Of a stretch of 6,331 nt of DNA, positions 1 through 6,331 are shown in pieces. Source of the DNA: Methanobacteriota archaeon (GTDB lineage: Archaea; Hydrothermarchaeota; Hydrothermarchaeia; Hydrothermarchaeales; SZUA-236). The DNA lies in the NCBI GenBank assembly GCA_003230355.1, contig QIDD01000055.1:1-6331 (forward strand), read 5' to 3'. A model generated the notes under the pieces. The model did no database searches. It worked only from the letters and a program-made list of their open reading frames with translations, and was not told the origin of the DNA. The translations under genes and the position numbers were made by a program. Numbering within the stretch: position 1 is the first letter of the stretch; each line of letters starts with the position of its first letter.

Positions 1-938
1 GGAAATGTCAGGTTCACTGCCCTCAGGGAATCGACATCGTAGGGCTTGTGCGGGACATGCGCGCCAAGATGAAAGCCAAGGGCGTGGACGGTGTTGTCGC
101 CCATGACAGCATCCTTGCCCCCATGTATTCGATCATGGCATCGCCCGCGATTAAACCGAAGAAGAGCACCTATCTCTCCGACGCAGTTAAGACCGACCCT
201 AACTCCAAAACCTTGTTTTTCATCGGCTGCGCACCTCATCTGGACGCGCCCTTCAGAGATGACGTGGGCTTCAAAGGAATCGACGTGACAAATGACGCGA
301 TCAAAGCGCTTAACCTAGTCGGGATTGTGCCGGCTGTACTTGATGATGAGAAGTGCTGTGCCCATGATTATCTCTGGCGCGGCGATCGCGCTGTCTTCGA
401 AGCCTTTGGCCGGCAGAACGCTGCTGCGCTTCAAAAGTTTGATACAATCATTACAGCGTGCCCGGAGTGCTATCGAACGCTTGCAGTTGAGTATAAAGAC
501 ATACTTGGAATTGACCTGAATGTGAAGCACTTGTCCGAGGTTTTGGCTGAAAATATAGATAAGATTAAAGGGAAGAATCGCGGTGACGCCACTTATCATG
601 ATTCCTGCAGGCTCGGAAGGTTCATGAATGTTTATGATGAGCCCCGGGAGGTTTTGGAGGCTGCAGGATACACTGTCAAAGAGATGGCCGATTCCCGTGA
701 GGACGCCTTGTGCTGCGGCGTCCCAACCTGGGTGAGCTGCAACGATGAGAATAAACGGATTCGGGAGCAGAAGCTTGATGACGCCCTGGGGACTGGTGCA
801 AAAAAGCTTATCGTGCCATGTCCGAAATGTGAGATACACCTTAAGTGTCTGCAGGCAGATCTGTCTGAAGATGGGAAGTATCAGATTGAGATTGTGAATT
901 TTGCAACGGTTATGAAAGAATCATTGGAGGAAGATTGA
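1..938 (+). CDS. hdrD: HdrD-like (HdrC-HdrB fused) iron-sulfur oxidoreductase, 5' end missing
   Basis: The frame is open from the left edge (first full codon at base 3), giving 311 visible residues; the GTG at 48 is internal, not the start. The first residues, KCQVHCPQGIDIVGLVRDMR, match the end of the second [4Fe-4S] site of an HdrC domain, so the upstream cysteines lie outside the window. Two CCG domains follow, as in HdrB. Domain 1 has Cys codons at 228, 354/357 and a CPEC at 459-470. Domain 2 has Cys at 606, a true CCG at 711-719 and CPKC at 819-830. HdrC plus HdrB in one chain is the HdrD arrangement. In this family the CCG domains hold the non-cubane clusters that reduce CoM-S-S-CoB. 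Domain 1 reads CCA instead of CCG, a possible active-site variation. No membrane segment or HdrE cytochrome gene is seen, so a cytoplasmic partner of the HdrA proteins downstream is likely. The true substrate is unknown; related proteins occur in lactate/glycolate oxidation and sulfur metabolism. Confidence 0.85.
   Translation, partial: KCQVHCPQGIDIVGLVRDMRAKMKAKGVDGVVAHDSILAPMYSIMASPAIKPKKSTYLSDAVKTDPNSKTLFFIGCAPHLDAPFRDDVGFKGIDVTNDAIKALNLVGIVPAVLDDEKCCAHDYLWRGDRAVFEAFGRQNAAALQKFDTIITACPECYRTLAVEYKDILGIDLNVKHLSEVLAENIDKIKGKNRGDATYHDSCRLGRFMNVYDEPREVLEAAGYTVKEMADSREDALCCGVPTWVSCNDENKRIREQKLDDALGTGAKKLIVPCPKCEIHLKCLQADLSEDGKYQIEIVNFATVMKESLEED
926..930 (+). promoter_or_regulatory. Shine-Dalgarno sequence for the frhB-like gene
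   Basis: GGAGG lies in the last codons of the HdrD-like gene, nine bases before the ATG at 940. The stop TGA (936-938) and the ATG are separated by one base, so ribosomes probably re-initiate. No promoter fits in this junction. Confidence 0.7.
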
Positions 939-939
939 G

Positions 940-2058
940 ATGGAAGAAGGTCTTGAAAATTTTGTGCCCCTCATTAAGCGTAGCAGGGGTTATGAGGAGC
1001 TGGAAAAGGATGTAATCGACTCTGGGATTTGCTCTGGATGCGGGGCGTGCGCTGCCTTTTGTGACCGTGTAGGGCTTACCGAGGACGGGTCGGTTCCAGC
1101 CTCTGAATGTAACATGACGCTGGGTGCTGTGAAGTGTAATATTGACGGGATTTGCTATGACTGCTGTCCCCATGTGTCCTATTCTTGGGGTGGACTTGAA
1201 GACGAAGTGTTCGGAGCGCGGCGGGAGGATGAGCTTCTGGGCCAGTATCTTAAGGCCTTTGCAGTGCGCTCAAAGGATAAAGAGGTTTTGAAGAATGCCC
1301 AGGATGGAGGTGCTGCAACGTCGCTTCTGCTTGCCGCTGTGAATGAGGGGTTTTCTGACGCGGCGGTTGTAACCGGGCGCGACGACTCGTGGAGCGTGGA
1401 TTCAACCGCGTCAAAAGATAAAAAAGAGATAACCGGCGGAGCCGGAACAAAGTATGCTCGTGCGCCTGGAATACTCAAGCTCGGTGAAAACCTGCGAAAA
1501 ATCCCACGGCTTGCAATCGTTGGCACAGGCTGTCAGATCGCGGGCACTCGCAGGCTTGAGAAAAAGTTTTTGTCCTCTGTGCCCAAAGCTGAGCTAACGC
1601 TTATCGGCCTCTTCTGCTATGAGAATTTCCCCTACACGAGGCTCAAAGAGATAATCGAGGACCGGCTTGGGCTGAAGATGGAAGATGTAACCAAGACTGA
1701 TATCACAAAGGGCAAGCTCCATGTATGGACCAAAGACGGCAAAAAGCATGAGAAAGCGGTTAAAGAATTTGCAGACCTTGCGCCAGAGTCATGCGTGATC
1801 TGCAGGGATTTTACGGCGACTTTTTCTGATATCACCTGCGGATCCATCGGAAGCGACGAGGGCTGGACCACAGTGATCGTGCGCTCGCAGCGGGGCATGG
1901 ACCTTCTGAATGCGGCAAAGGAAAAAGGCTACATTGAAATCAGCGATAAAGTAGATCTGGAAGCTGTGAAAAAGACAGGCGGATTCAAAGGTAAGAAGCG
2001 TGCAAAGGTTCTTTCTGAGCGGGAGAAAGAAGGGAAGTTTGTCCCAGATTATAGCTAA
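940..2058 (+). CDS. frhB: FrhB/FpoF-family coenzyme F420 dehydrogenase beta-type subunit
   Basis: This 372-residue protein belongs to the FrhB/FdhB/FpoF family, flavoproteins that exchange hydride between F420 and iron-sulfur clusters. The N-terminus (residues 31-41) has a C-x2-C-x2-C-x3-C ferredoxin motif. More cysteines follow at 57, 66, 72, 75 and 76, which may form a second site as in FpoF/FqoF. The FrhB N-domain signature AQDGGAATS is at 120-128 and GTGCQIAG at 195-202 (usually GTPCQ). The C-domain shows IGLFCYENF (222-230) and CVICRDFTATFSDI (285-298), followed by GSIGSDEGWTTVIVR, all hallmark FrhB motifs. The ATG is one base after the previous stop and has GGAGG nine bases upstream, so translation is probably coupled. 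No FrhA/FrhG hydrogenase or FdhA gene is nearby; its position between HdrD-like and HdrA genes suggests it feeds electrons from F420H2 to, or takes them from, an Hdr complex. The family call is firm; F420 as the actual substrate is inferred, since some bacterial homologues may use other cofactors. Confidence 0.88.
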   Translation: MEEGLENFVPLIKRSRGYEELEKDVIDSGICSGCGACAAFCDRVGLTEDGSVPASECNMTLGAVKCNIDGICYDCCPHVSYSWGGLEDEVFGARREDELLGQYLKAFAVRSKDKEVLKNAQDGGAATSLLLAAVNEGFSDAAVVTGRDDSWSVDSTASKDKKEITGGAGTKYARAPGILKLGENLRKIPRLAIVGTGCQIAGTRRLEKKFLSSVPKAELTLIGLFCYENFPYTRLKEIIEDRLGLKMEDVTKTDITKGKLHVWTKDGKKHEKAVKEFADLAPESCVICRDFTATFSDITCGSIGSDEGWTTVIVRSQRGMDLLNAAKEKGYIEISDKVDLEAVKKTGGFKGKKRAKVLSEREKEGKFVPDYS

Positions 2059-2067
2059 GAGGATATT

Positions 2068-5000
2068 ATGGACAGGGTTGGCGCAGTAGCGGTTATTGGA
2101 TCTGGGATTGCAGGGATGCAGGCATCGCTGGACCTTGCAGAATCCGGGTACCGCGTGTATCTGGTTGAGAAGGGCCAGACCATCGGCGGGCGTATGGCTC
2201 AGCTTGACAAGACCTTCCCAACGGGGGACTGCGCTATGTGCACAATCTCTCCCAGAATGGCAGGTGTCACGCGCCATCCGAATATCAAGCTTATTATGAA
2301 CTCTGAGGTGACAGGCATCGAGGGAGAGCCGGGAGCATTTAAACTAACTGTTAGAAAGAACCCCCGTTTTATTGATGAAGAAGCCTGCACAGGCTGCGGT
2401 GCCTGCGCCCAGGTGTGCCCGGTCCAGGTGCCCAATGAGTTTGCAAGCGGCGTTGGAATGCGCAAAGCTGCGTTCATCCCCTTCGCCCAGGCTGCGCCTC
2501 TGATCTACACAATCGACAAAGACTATTGCATCAACTGCGGTCTCTGTGATCTTGCCTGCGAACCCGATGCGATCCGCCACAATCAGACTGAATCTGTTCA
2601 AACATTAGATGTGGGTGCTGTTGTTGTCGCAACCGGCTACAGCCAATACGACCCGTCTGCGATACTTGAATACGGCTATGGCGAGTATCCGAATGTGCTT
2701 ACAAACCTTCAGTTCGAGCGCATGCTCTCAGCCTCAGGGCCGACTACCGGGCATGTGATCCGGCCCTCAGATGGAGCAGAGCCGAAAAATATTGCATTTA
2801 TCCAGTGTGTGGGATCCCGTGATCAGAATCGAAACCCCTACTGCTCCAAGATTTGCTGCATGGCTTCTACTAAGGAGGCGATTGTTGCTAAGGAGCACGC
2901 GCCTGATCTGGACTGTCACATTTTTTATATTGATATGCGTGCCTTTGGAAAGGGGTATCAGGAGTATATTGACAAGGCGAAATCTGTGCATGGCGTGAAT
3001 TATACGCGGGGGCGTGTTGCACGGATATTTCAGGATGGCGCATCTAAGAATCTGAAGCTTATGGTGGAGAATACTGAGACAGGAAAGAGGCTTGAGCGGG
3101 AGTTTGACATGGTTGTTTTGGCATCAGCCCTTGTTCCGTCACCGGGCGCGGCTGAGCTTGCGGGGACACTGGGTATTGAGACCACAGATTATGGGTTCTT
3201 TGGAACCGCGGGCGGTCTGAGTCCTTTTGACACCTCCCGCGAGGGTGTGTTCGTAACCGGCACATGCATCTCCCCCAAGGACATTCCTGACACGATTGCC
3301 GAGGCGTCAGGTGCATCGGCGCGGTGCGAGTCCTTTTTGAAAGACTCCAGGGGATCACTTGTGGAGGTTAAAGAGCTTCCACCTGAAAAAGATGTTTCCG
3401 GCGAGCCGCGCCTTGGTGTTTTCGTGTGTCACTGCGGGATAAATATTGCAAGCGTCGTGGACGTGAAATCCGTTGCCGCTGAAATCGGCGCGAAGGAAAA
3501 TGTGGTTTACGCAACCGATGTGATGTACGCCTGCTCGAACACGAATCTTTCTGAGATTAAAGAGGCGATTGAAGAGCACGACCTGAACCGTGTTGTAGTT
3601 GCTTCCTGCACGCCAAGGATGCATGAGCCTACATTTCGAAACGCCTGCCAGGAGGTGGGTTTGAATCCCTATCTGTTCCAGATGGCCAATATCCGCGAGC
3701 ACTGCAGCTGGGTGCACTCAAAAGAGCACGATGTAGCAACCACAAAAGCGCGTGAGCTTGTGAACATGGCTGTATCTAAGGCGCGGCTTCTCACACCTGA
3801 GCAGAAGGGTAAAACAGAGATCAAAAAGAAGGTGCTTGTAGTCGGCGGCGGCGTGTCCGGCCTCTCGGCTGCTCTTGAAACATCGAGGCAGGGCTTTGGC
3901 ACGATACTTGTGGAGCAGCAGAGCAGGCTTGGCGGCTACTTTAACGAGGTCTTTTCCACCATGTCAGGAGGAGGGCCCGATGAGCTTTTGGAGCCGCTGA
4001 CACAGGCTGTATCTGAGAACCAAAATATCGATGTGAGGCTGAACTCCACTCTCGCAGGGATAGAGGGATTTACAGGCAACTTCTCAGCCACCATAACAGG
4101 AACGGACGGAGAGAGCCGTGAGAATGTGGGTGCAATCATCATTGCCACCGGAAGCCAGGAGAAAAAGCCGAGTTCATATTTCTACGGTGAAAACCCTCGT
4201 GTGCTCACTCAAAATGACCTTGAGGCAAGGCTGAAATCAGGGAGCAAGACATTTGGAACAACGGTCATGATCCAGTGCGTAGAAGCGCGGGACAGTGTTT
4301 ATCCATCATGTTCACGGACATGCTGCATCGACGCAATAAAAAACGCGATTGTGTTGAAAAAGTTAGACCCTAATAATCGTGTGATAATACTCTATAAAGA
4401 TCTTATGAGCTTCGGCATGTACGAGGACCTTTACCGGGATTCACAGACCGAATATGGCGTTGAGTACATGCACTACAGCGACGAGATGCCTGTTGTTTCC
4501 GGCGGCAAGGATTTTCTCAGCGCCCGCGTCTTTGACCCGCTCGTCGGCCGTGAAATCGAGATTGCCGCAGACCACATAATTCTATCCACGCCTCAGGTTC
4601 CAAGCACAGGTTTTGAGAAGCTTCAGAAGGCGCTTCGCGTGCCCCTTAACGACCTGGGATTCTTCCTTGAAGCGCATATGAAGTTGCGGCCTCTGGACTT
4701 TACCTCGGATGGGATCTTCCTCTGCGGAAACTGCCACAGCCCAAAAGAGCTTCCGCTGGCGGCGGCTCAGGCGCTGGGCGCGGCATCCAGGGCGTGTTCG
4801 ATCCTTTCCAAGGGATTTATCGAGACCGAGGCGACCACATCGGTTGTTGATACTGAGCTTTGTATTGGATGCGGGCGTTGTGTAGCGGTCTGCCCATTCA
4901 AGGCGATTTCACTTGTGGAAAACGAGGCCGGCGAGCCGAAGTCAGATATTAACACTGCCATGTGCAAGGGCTGCGGGCTCTGCGCCGCGGTGTGTCCGAA

Positions 5001-5073
5001 CAAGGCAATTACGCCGAGGTTCTTTGCAACCGAACAGATTCTTGCCATGATCGATGCGGCATTGGAGGCATAA
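2068..5073 (+). CDS. hdrA: double HdrA: two HdrA-like flavoprotein halves fused in one 1001-residue chain
   Basis: HdrA is the FAD and [4Fe-4S] subunit that performs electron bifurcation in Hdr complexes. Half 1 (about 1-425) starts directly with an FAD Rossmann motif (GSGIAG, 11-16). It has a GDCAMC pair (C55, C58), an inserted two-cluster ferredoxin (C107/110/113/117 and C154/157/160/164), the cluster motif C247, C259, C263, C264, and the closing FAD motif near 393-418. It lacks the HdrA N-terminal domain and C-terminal ferredoxin. Half 2 (about 447-1001) begins with that N-terminal domain (VFVCHCGIN at 451; C489, C514, C546). It then has a second FAD motif (GGGVSG, 593-598), C737/C748/C752/C753, GIFLCGNCHSPKE (882-894), and a C-terminal ferredoxin (C932/935/938/942 and C966/969/972/976). 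Half 2 lacks both the C-x2-C pair after the Rossmann fold and the inserted ferredoxin. The usual length is about 650 residues. A GAGG lies five bases before the ATG. The single chain resembles a built-in HdrA heterodimer. No signal peptide is seen; it should be cytoplasmic. Confidence 0.93.
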   Translation: MDRVGAVAVIGSGIAGMQASLDLAESGYRVYLVEKGQTIGGRMAQLDKTFPTGDCAMCTISPRMAGVTRHPNIKLIMNSEVTGIEGEPGAFKLTVRKNPRFIDEEACTGCGACAQVCPVQVPNEFASGVGMRKAAFIPFAQAAPLIYTIDKDYCINCGLCDLACEPDAIRHNQTESVQTLDVGAVVVATGYSQYDPSAILEYGYGEYPNVLTNLQFERMLSASGPTTGHVIRPSDGAEPKNIAFIQCVGSRDQNRNPYCSKICCMASTKEAIVAKEHAPDLDCHIFYIDMRAFGKGYQEYIDKAKSVHGVNYTRGRVARIFQDGASKNLKLMVENTETGKRLEREFDMVVLASALVPSPGAAELAGTLGIETTDYGFFGTAGGLSPFDTSREGVFVTGTCISPKDIPDTIAEASGASARCESFLKDSRGSLVEVKELPPEKDVSGEPRLGVFVCHCGINIASVVDVKSVAAEIGAKENVVYATDVMYACSNTNLSEIKEAIEEHDLNRVVVASCTPRMHEPTFRNACQEVGLNPYLFQMANIREHCSWVHSKEHDVATTKARELVNMAVSKARLLTPEQKGKTEIKKKVLVVGGGVSGLSAALETSRQGFGTILVEQQSRLGGYFNEVFSTMSGGGPDELLEPLTQAVSENQNIDVRLNSTLAGIEGFTGNFSATITGTDGESRENVGAIIIATGSQEKKPSSYFYGENPRVLTQNDLEARLKSGSKTFGTTVMIQCVEARDSVYPSCSRTCCIDAIKNAIVLKKLDPNNRVIILYKDLMSFGMYEDLYRDSQTEYGVEYMHYSDEMPVVSGGKDFLSARVFDPLVGREIEIAADHIILSTPQVPSTGFEKLQKALRVPLNDLGFFLEAHMKLRPLDFTSDGIFLCGNCHSPKELPLAAAQALGAASRACSILSKGFIETEATTSVVDTELCIGCGRCVAVCPFKAISLVENEAGEPKSDINTAMCKGCGLCAAVCPNKAITPRFFATEQILAMIDAALEA
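3680..3717 (+). repeat. 38-base direct repeat, copy 1, in the double hdrA
   Basis: This stretch encodes [12 protein letters not shown] (residues 539-550) at the end of the HdrA N-terminal domain. It is identical at all 38 bases to 5879-5916, although the flanking DNA on both sides is clearly diverged. All ten degenerate codons use the same synonym in both copies. Confidence 0.9.
5064..5068 (+). promoter_or_regulatory. Shine-Dalgarno sequence for mvhD, inside the double-hdrA coding end
   Basis: GGAGG sits ten bases before the ATG at 5079, in the last codons of the upstream hdrA. It favours the ATG at 5079 over the longer in-frame start at 4962. The arrangement fits coupled translation in one transcript. 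Confidence 0.7.
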
Positions 5074-5078
5074 ATATT

Positions 5079-5528
5079 ATGACGTTTGAGCCAAAGATTA
5101 TTACATTCATGTGCAACTGGTGCGGATACGCGGCGGCTGATCTTGCTGGTGTGTCGCGGCTTCAGTATCCGGCGACAGTGCGCATTATTCGGACTATGTG
5201 CACCGGCAGATTCGACCCTGGATTTGCGCTCCGGGCCTTTGAAAAAGGCGCTGACGGCGTGCTCGTCTGCGGATGCCACCCAGGCGACTGCCAGTACATC
5301 GAAGGAAACCTGAAGGGAAAGGACCGTGTTGAGATGACCCAGAAGATGCTTGAAGGCATCGGAATCGACCCAGAACGTCTGCGGCTTGAATGGGTGTCTG
5401 CGTCAGAAGGGCCAATTTTTGCCGAGCTGGTTAGAGAATTTTCAGAAACGATCAGAAAGAAAGGACCGAATCCATTAAAGGAAAGTGTTAGCAAAACTGA
5501 AGGAGGAGAAGAAGTTGCCCAAATCTAA
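5079..5528 (+). CDS. mvhD: MvhD-type [2Fe-2S] electron-transfer subunit
   Basis: This 149-residue protein is a full-length MvhD/FlpD-family member. In methanogens MvhD carries electrons between the MvhAG hydrogenase and HdrA through a [2Fe-2S] cluster. Conserved features are [15 protein letters not shown] (10-24, C12 and C15), [10 protein letters not shown] (38-47, C41) and the [10 protein letters not shown] loop (64-73, C64, C66 and C71). The ATG at 5079 was chosen because it gives the usual family N-terminus, follows the hdrA stop by five bases, and has GGAGG at 5064-5068. The longer open frame starting at 4962 would overlap 112 bases of the ferredoxin end of the upstream hdrA. The tail after about residue 130 is polar, and its last codons share 14 bases with the next gene. 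No hydrogenase subunit is present in the window, so the partner is probably the FrhB-like protein, an off-window formate dehydrogenase or hydrogenase, or only the HdrA proteins (inference). Confidence 0.94.
   Translation: MTFEPKIITFMCNWCGYAAADLAGVSRLQYPATVRIIRTMCTGRFDPGFALRAFEKGADGVLVCGCHPGDCQYIEGNLKGKDRVEMTQKMLEGIGIDPERLRLEWVSASEGPIFAELVREFSETIRKKGPNPLKESVSKTEGGEEVAQI
5501..5508 (+). promoter_or_regulatory. Shine-Dalgarno sequence that decides the TTG start of the second hdrA
   Basis: AGGAGGAG lies inside the end of mvhD. Its core GGAGG (5502-5506) is eight bases before the TTG at 5515. It is one of the strongest ribosome-binding sites in the window, and it supports TTG as a real start despite that codon's weakness. 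Confidence 0.8.
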
Positions 5529-6331
5529 ATCAACAGATTCAAAGAAGAAATCAAAAAAGGCCATTGAGCCCAAGAATGATAAATCCAAAAGCGCTGTGGA
5601 GGAGCCGAAGGTCGGTGTCTTCGTATGTAAATGCGGACTCAACATTGGAGGAGTCGTTGACTGCGAATCCGTTGCTGAATATGCAAAAGACTTAGGAGGC
5701 GTAGCCTATTCAGAGTGGAACACCTTCACCTGCTCGGACAGCAGCCAGAAGGAGATCGCTCAGAAGATCAAAGAAGAAGGACTTACCAGGGTGGTTGTGG
5801 CATCGTGTTCTCCCAGGTTACATGAAAGCACATTCCGCCGGGTCTGCGAGGATGCCGGACTTAACCAGTATTTATTCGAGATGGCCAATATCCGCGAGCA
5901 CTGCAGCTGGGTGCACATGAATGAAAAAGACCTGGCCACTGAGAAGGCCAAAGACCTTGTGAAAATGGCGGTTGCAAAGGCAAAACTTTTGGAGCCCCTT
6001 GACTCGATCACCGTGCCGGTTACAAAAGAAGCGCTTGTCCTTGGCGGCGGTGTCGCAGGCCAGAGGGCGGCGCTTGATCTTGCTGACCTAGGGTTTAAGG
6101 TGCACCTTGTAGAACGCCAGCCCTCTATCGGCGGTGTCATGGCCCAGCTTGACAAGACATTTCCAACTCTGGACTGCTCAATCTGTATCCAGGGCCCGAT
6201 GATGAGCGATGTGGGCAAGCATAAAAACATCAACCTCCTCGCCTATCACGAACTGAAGGAAGTGGAGGGATTTGTAGGTAATTTCGTTGTCACTGTCGAG
6301 AAAAAGCCCCGATACGTGGACACAACAACCT
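5515..6331 (+). CDS. hdrA: second HdrA, canonical domain order, 3' end missing, TTG start
   Basis: The frame is open from a stop at 5476-5478 to the right edge; 272 residues are visible from the TTG at 5515. This start has AGGAGGAG at 5501-5508, while the only other upstream candidate (GTG 5485) lacks a comparable site, and the first in-frame ATG (5881) would delete the N-terminal domain. Residues 1-31 form a Lys/Ser-rich, probably disordered extension not typical of HdrA. Then comes the N-terminal cluster domain (VGVFVCKCG at 33-41; C73, C98, C111, C130), the FAD Rossmann motif GGGVAG (177-182), and [16 protein letters not shown] (209-224, C221 and C224). The sequence ends just where the inserted ferredoxin (usually CxGCG) should begin. 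Unlike the double HdrA upstream, it keeps the N-domain and the CSIC pair together, so it looks like a standard, possibly full-length HdrA of a bifurcating complex. It overlaps mvhD by 14 bases, which suggests coupled, matched synthesis. The MvhD-HdrA order recalls HdrA forms carrying a fused MvhD domain, such as Methanosarcina acetivorans HdrA2. Confidence 0.93.
   Translation, partial: MPKSKSTDSKKKSKKAIEPKNDKSKSAVEEPKVGVFVCKCGLNIGGVVDCESVAEYAKDLGGVAYSEWNTFTCSDSSQKEIAQKIKEEGLTRVVVASCSPRLHESTFRRVCEDAGLNQYLFEMANIREHCSWVHMNEKDLATEKAKDLVKMAVAKAKLLEPLDSITVPVTKEALVLGGGVAGQRAALDLADLGFKVHLVERQPSIGGVMAQLDKTFPTLDCSICIQGPMMSDVGKHKNINLLAYHELKEVEGFVGNFVVTVEKKPRYVDTTT
5879..5916 (+). repeat. 38-base direct repeat, copy 2, in the second hdrA
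   Basis: This is the second copy of the repeat, encoding the same [12 protein letters not shown] (residues 123-134) in the downstream HdrA. The distance between copies is 2199 bases, in direct orientation. Recombination between them would remove the end of the double hdrA and all of mvhD, joining the two hdrA genes in frame. Confidence 0.9.

Noticed and set aside
940..2058. FdhB (formate dehydrogenase beta subunit) as the identity of the second gene
   Set aside because: FdhB is in the same family, but no FdhA gene is in the window and the N-terminal cysteine pattern is closer to FpoF-like proteins. It stays possible if fdhA lies outside.
1789..2277. Minus-strand open frame of 162 codons, with similar ones at 315-839, 1179-1526, 4767-5279 and 5760-6233
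   Set aside because: All lie opposite strongly conserved plus-strand genes, have no recognisable domain, and their residue content looks like a mirror of the coding strand.
3340..3420. The double HdrA as an assembly or frameshift artefact joining two genes
   Set aside because: The frame is continuous with no stop, the linker is a plausible polar segment, and the two halves differ greatly in sequence and domain content, unlike a mis-assembled repeat.
4962..5078. A longer mvhD product starting inside the end of the double hdrA
   Set aside because: The extra 39 residues do not belong to the MvhD family and overlap the ferredoxin codons of hdrA; ATG 5079 has its own Shine-Dalgarno site.
939..5078. 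Internal promoters or terminators between genes
   Set aside because: The gaps are 1, 9 and 5 bases, too short for either, and no hairpin with a T-run is seen at the junctions.
5542..5562. A-rich slippery run (AAAAAAG) as a programmed frameshift site
   Set aside because: It lies in Lys codons of a low-complexity tail; the same frame continues into a full HdrA domain, and neither alternative frame offers a useful product.

Overview
This window is one tightly packed, single-direction operon fragment of the heterodisulfide reductase (Hdr) type. It comes from a strict anaerobe. All five genes are on the + strand, gaps between them are at most 9 bases, and one pair overlaps by 14 bases. Both ends are cut inside genes. 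I see no RNA gene, mobile element, CRISPR array, internal promoter or terminator. The most likely source is an F420-using archaeon (methanogen, anaerobic methanotroph or Archaeoglobus-like). Hdr/MvhD/FrhB-like clusters also occur in Desulfobacterota and some Chloroflexota, so the domain of life cannot be fixed from this sequence. Every visible start has a purine-rich Shine-Dalgarno-like sequence upstream.

Layout: (1) 1-938, the C-terminal part of an HdrD-like (HdrC-HdrB fused) iron-sulfur protein with two cysteine-rich CCG domains; (2) 940-2058, an FrhB/FpoF-family F420-dehydrogenase-type flavoprotein with an N-terminal iron-sulfur region; (3) 2068-5073, a 1001-residue protein made of two HdrA-like halves in one continuous frame; (4) 5079-5528, an MvhD-type [2Fe-2S] protein; (5) 5515 to the window end, a second HdrA with the canonical domain order, starting at TTG and cut at the right edge.

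How the parts may work together (inference): the FrhB-like subunit would exchange hydride with F420 (or another cofactor). MvhD and the HdrA proteins would carry electrons to a flavin that splits or merges two electron streams, one of them to ferredoxin. The HdrD-like subunit would handle a disulfide such as CoM-S-S-CoB, or another thiol/disulfide pair. No hydrogenase gene is present in the window, so MvhD here may join the FrhB-like module to HdrA instead of joining an Mvh hydrogenase.

The most unusual points are the double HdrA, whose halves have complementary domain losses; a third HdrA flavin domain in the same operon; and a 38-base perfect nucleotide match between the two hdrA genes inside otherwise diverged sequence.
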